From positions 1 through 8,041 of the forward strand of contig CACZQE010000345.1 in NCBI GenBank assembly GCA_902783205.1: a stretch of 8,041 bases of DNA. The letters are read 5' to 3'. Both the position numbers and the translations under genes were made by a program. The notes under the pieces are model-generated. The model was not told where the DNA came from. It did no database searches and saw nothing but the letters and a program-made list of their open reading frames with translations. How positions within the stretch are numbered: position 1 is the first letter of the stretch; every line of letters begins with the position of its first letter. The DNA comes from an uncultured Lachnospiraceae bacterium. GTDB taxonomy: Bacteria > Bacillota_A > Clostridia > Lachnospirales > Lachnospiraceae. Of the stretch, positions 6,261-8,041 are shown piece after piece.

Positions 6261-6290
6261 CTGTGTAGTCTGATAATAGTATATTCTGTT

Positions 6291-7097
6291 TTATCTCATG
6301 AAGTCTTCGTATACCGGAAGTACTACATCCGGTGTGTCATACATTACGATTTCTCCGTCATGGAGCCAGATAATCTGGTCGCACAGATCCCAGAGGGTAC
6401 TCATACTGTGGGATACGATGACCACGGTACGGTCTTTCTTGGAGATCAGTTCTTTCATCTTATTATAGCTCTTCTTCTTGAACTTCTGGTCACCGACACT
6501 CAGGACCTCGTCGATCAGCATGATCTCAGTCTCAAGGACAGCCGTGATGGAGAAGGCCAGCTTGGAATGCATACCACTGGAGTAGGTCCTTACCGGCTTG
6601 TCAATGAAGTCCTCGATTCCGGAGAACTCGATGATATCATCCATCTTTTCCAGGATATGTTCTCTGGAGAATCCCAGGAGCATACCGGAGAGGATGATGT
6701 TCTCCCGGCCGGACAAGTCATTCTTAAATCCCACACCGATGGACAGGAGGGAGATGGAATGACCGTGGAGGTCAATCTCTCCGCTGTCGGCGGAAAAGAT
6801 TCCCGCGATGGCACGGAGCATGGTGGACTTGCCGCTTCCGTTCTTTCCCGTGATACCCAGGATCTGTCCTTCGGGCACCTCAAATGATACATTGTTCACC
6901 GCGCGGAATACATCCGGCTTGGGTGTATGAAGGGAAAGAAAGTTCTGCTTGATGGAACTGCGCTGCAGACTCCGATAATCGATACATACATTACGGACAC
7001 TGATCGCGCTCTCTACATTTGTAAAGTCTCTGACCTCGTGGACAGAATCCGGAGATACGGGGTCATCGTTAAAAATAGCATTCTTACTAACGTCCAT
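6291..7097 (-). CDS. ABC-2 polysaccharide/teichoic acid exporter, ATP-binding protein (Wzt/TagH type)
   Basis: This is the nucleotide-binding subunit that powers export of a lipid-linked surface polysaccharide through the permease encoded just upstream. It is 268 residues. Motifs are Walker A GKNGSGKST (84-92), GVGFKNDLSGRENI (121-134, typical of Wzt/TagH proteins in place of a canonical Q-loop), the ABC signature as YSSGM (172-176), Walker B IMLIDEVLSVGD (192-203, catalytic Glu197) and the switch His230 in VSHS. The DEVLSVGD form of Walker B is characteristic of this polysaccharide-export branch. There is no C-terminal carbohydrate-binding domain like that of long Wzt proteins, so substrate selection is not visible here. 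The first 30 residues are an acidic, probably flexible extension. The ATG directly abuts the permease stop (TAAATG), and its Shine-Dalgarno, AAGGTGAT (7102-7109), lies within the end of the permease gene, suggesting translational coupling. The substrate is unknown. Confidence 0.94.
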   Translation of the reverse strand: MDVSKNAIFNDDPVSPDSVHEVRDFTNVESAISVRNVCIDYRSLQRSSIKQNFLSLHTPKPDVFRAVNNVSFEVPEGQILGITGKNGSGKSTMLRAIAGIFSADSGEIDLHGHSISLLSIGVGFKNDLSGRENIILSGMLLGFSREHILEKMDDIIEFSGIEDFIDKPVRTYSSGMHSKLAFSITAVLETEIMLIDEVLSVGDQKFKKKSYNKMKELISKKDRTVVIVSHSMSTLWDLCDQIIWLHDGEIVMYDTPDVVLPVYEDFMR

Positions 7098-7880
7098 TTA
7101 GATCACCTTCACATAACTGTTCTCGTTCTTGTAGATTTTCCGGACACCAAATATTGAAATGATTATTCCGATGAAAAACCAGATCACAAGCCACTTTATA
7201 TCGGGTGTGGTCCCGTATAGTATGACTCTTCTCATACTGCTCAGGATCAGGGCCATCGGGTTGCACCTTACCAGATAATGTGCCATCTTTGCCGGCAGTC
7301 TTGTCTCGATATTGTAGAAGATACCGGTCATGTAGAATAACATTCTGAGGGCAATATTTGTTACATTTGTAAGATCCTGCACGAAGACGCCGTAGTGCAT
7401 CAGGTATGTGCAGATCCCGAAGGTCAGAACAAAGAGGACCATAAGGATCGGCAGTACCAGTATCACTCTCCATGTAATCTGTACACGGTAGTAAATAACC
7501 ATTGCCACAATGATTATCATGGAAAAAAGCATCTTGTAGCCGTTGAAGATCATCCTTGCAATGATCAGGATGAACTTGGGCATATAGACTTTGGTAACGA
7601 TGGACTTGTTGTTACGGAGCATCTTAACGCTCTGGGTCAGGGACCGGTTGAAAAAGTCCCAGACTGTGATACCGACAAAGATAAATGCCGGGAAATACTG
7701 CTCTTTGATTCCAAATGCATAACCGAATACAAAAGCATAGATCAACATGAAACAGAAGGGCTCCAGCACCCACCAGATCCAGTTGAGGTAGGAGTTGACA
7801 ACTTCTGCTTTCAGCTCTGACTTTGCGGAATAGACCGCATAGCGATAATGTCCTGTCAGGTCTTTCCAAAACCTTTTCAT
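7098..7880 (-). CDS. ABC-2 polysaccharide/teichoic acid exporter, permease (Wzm/TagG type)
   Basis: This is the membrane subunit of the exporter, 260 residues, with about six hydrophobic segments (roughly 33-56, 63-80, 103-130, 138-160, 172-190 and 229-247). It has an amphipathic, basic N-terminal stretch on the cytoplasmic side. The region LVRCNPMALILSSMRRVILYG (about 203-223) holds the Asn-Pro motif seen before the last helix of ABC-2 polysaccharide permeases, and VTKVYMPKFILIIA (95-108) matches the conserved loop after the second helix. I chose the ATG at 7880 because GGAGG (7887-7891) lies 6 nt upstream; a TTG at 7895 would include that site in the coding region. It is the first gene after a strong promoter and is directly followed by its ATPase. 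Function is assigned by family and pairing; the exported polymer cannot be named. Confidence 0.93.
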   Translation of the reverse strand: MKRFWKDLTGHYRYAVYSAKSELKAEVVNSYLNWIWWVLEPFCFMLIYAFVFGYAFGIKEQYFPAFIFVGITVWDFFNRSLTQSVKMLRNNKSIVTKVYMPKFILIIARMIFNGYKMLFSMIIIVAMVIYYRVQITWRVILVLPILMVLFVLTFGICTYLMHYGVFVQDLTNVTNIALRMLFYMTGIFYNIETRLPAKMAHYLVRCNPMALILSSMRRVILYGTTPDIKWLVIWFFIGIIISIFGVRKIYKNENSYVKVI

Positions 7881-7929
7881 ATCAAACCTCCGCAAGCTGT
7901 TTCGAAATGTCCACTAAAAAACTTTAGGA

Positions 7930-7958
7930 ATTATAGCACAATCATACTTTAAGTGCAA
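7930..7958 (-). promoter_or_regulatory. Promoter of the ABC exporter operon
   Basis: On the minus strand TTGCAC (7958-7953) is followed after exactly 17 bp by a perfect TATAAT (7935-7930), preceded by TGC (an extended -10). Predicted transcription starts near 7923, about 43 nt before the permease ATG. No operator is obvious. Confidence 0.85.
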
Positions 7959-7963
7959 GCAGT

Positions 7964-8041
7964 TTATGATTCAGGGTCTGTTTTTGCCGCAGCTTTGCGT
8001 CTGCCGTGAATCATTCCCGCCAGTCCGCCGGCAGCGATCAG
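7964..8041 (-). CDS. C-terminal end of an unidentified protein, possibly membrane-anchored
   Basis: An open frame enters from the right edge and ends at TAA (7966-7964), giving 25 residues: LIAAGGLAGMIHG followed by RRKAAAKTDPES. The small hydrophobic stretch followed by basic residues resembles the end of a last transmembrane helix with a cytoplasmic tail, but this is too little to assign a family. The stop lies 6 nt before the -35 element of the exporter promoter, and no separate terminator is visible. The reading frame could also be accidental, though its close fit ahead of the promoter favours a real gene end. Confidence 0.5.
   Translation of the reverse strand: MIAAGGLAGMIHGRRKAAAKTDPES

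Larger units (their letters stand above)
5736..6290. other. 555-bp gene-free region between the exporter operon and the dcw operon
   Basis: I see no credible coding region here. In transcription order on the minus strand it contains the exporter terminator (6260-6220), a 201-bp imperfect palindrome (6171-5971), a pair of GTGG motifs on the plus strand (5926-5940), a probable promoter (5886-5860), operator-like repeats (5832-5796) and the mraZ ribosome binding site. A plus-strand open frame beginning at 6072 runs through the palindrome and then antisense to the ATPase gene; it is treated as spurious. Confidence 0.85.

Noticed and set aside
6072..6887. 271-residue open frame on the plus strand starting in the palindrome
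   Set aside because: It starts inside the inverted repeat, crosses the terminator and runs antisense to the ATPase gene; its composition fits a reverse complement of coding DNA.
7930..7958. GCAC...GTGC around the exporter promoter as a terminator of the upstream gene
   Set aside because: Only a 4-bp stem with a long loop and no proper T-tract; the promoter reading is much stronger.
1..8041. CRISPR array, tRNA or rRNA genes, insertion sequence with transposase
   Set aside because: No regularly spaced direct repeats, no tRNA or rRNA signature and no transposase coding region were seen on either strand.

Overview
The window looks like ordinary chromosome from a Gram-positive Clostridia bacterium, most likely a member of the Lachnospiraceae. 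This rests on moderate G+C, strong AGGAGG-type ribosome binding sites before almost every gene, extended -10 promoters, and the gene order and protein sequences of its division and cell wall (dcw) cluster. The family assignment is an inference from sequence style and synteny; no database search was possible. Every supported gene lies on the minus strand, so the window is read from right to left.

Right part (8041 to about 6220): the last 25 codons of an unidentified gene are followed by a well-formed promoter (TTGCAC, 17 bp, TATAAT). It drives a two-gene ABC-2 exporter operon: a six-helix Wzm/TagG-type permease, then a Wzt/TagH-type ATPase whose start codon directly abuts the permease stop. 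The operon ends at a strong intrinsic terminator with a GCAA loop. Such exporters carry lipid-linked surface polysaccharide or teichoic acid across the membrane.

Middle (about 6220 to 5736): a 555-bp gene-free region. It holds the terminator, a 201-bp imperfect palindrome with a nested central hairpin, a probable extended -10 promoter for mraZ, and a leader of about 118 nt. The leader carries four AGTG-like repeats at 10-11 bp spacing that could be the MraZ autoregulatory operator. The palindrome is the least explained object in the window.

Left part (5735 to 1): the start of a dcw cluster, mraZ - rsmH - ftsL - ftsI-type PBP - mraY - murD (truncated by the window edge). The genes are separated by 12 to 57 nt and each has its own Shine-Dalgarno, so they form one operon. 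MraZ is the cluster regulator and RsmH a 16S rRNA methyltransferase. FtsL and the class B PBP are septal peptidoglycan synthesis components. MraY makes lipid I, and MurD adds D-glutamate to the cytoplasmic precursor. No murE or murF lies between the PBP gene and mraY.

Nothing here amounts to a clearly new system. The points worth a second look are the palindrome, the operator-like repeats, the hexapeptide repeat in FtsL, and three features of the PBP: a Lys/Glu-rich insert before the active site, an acidic tail, and cysteines placed like those of SpoVD.
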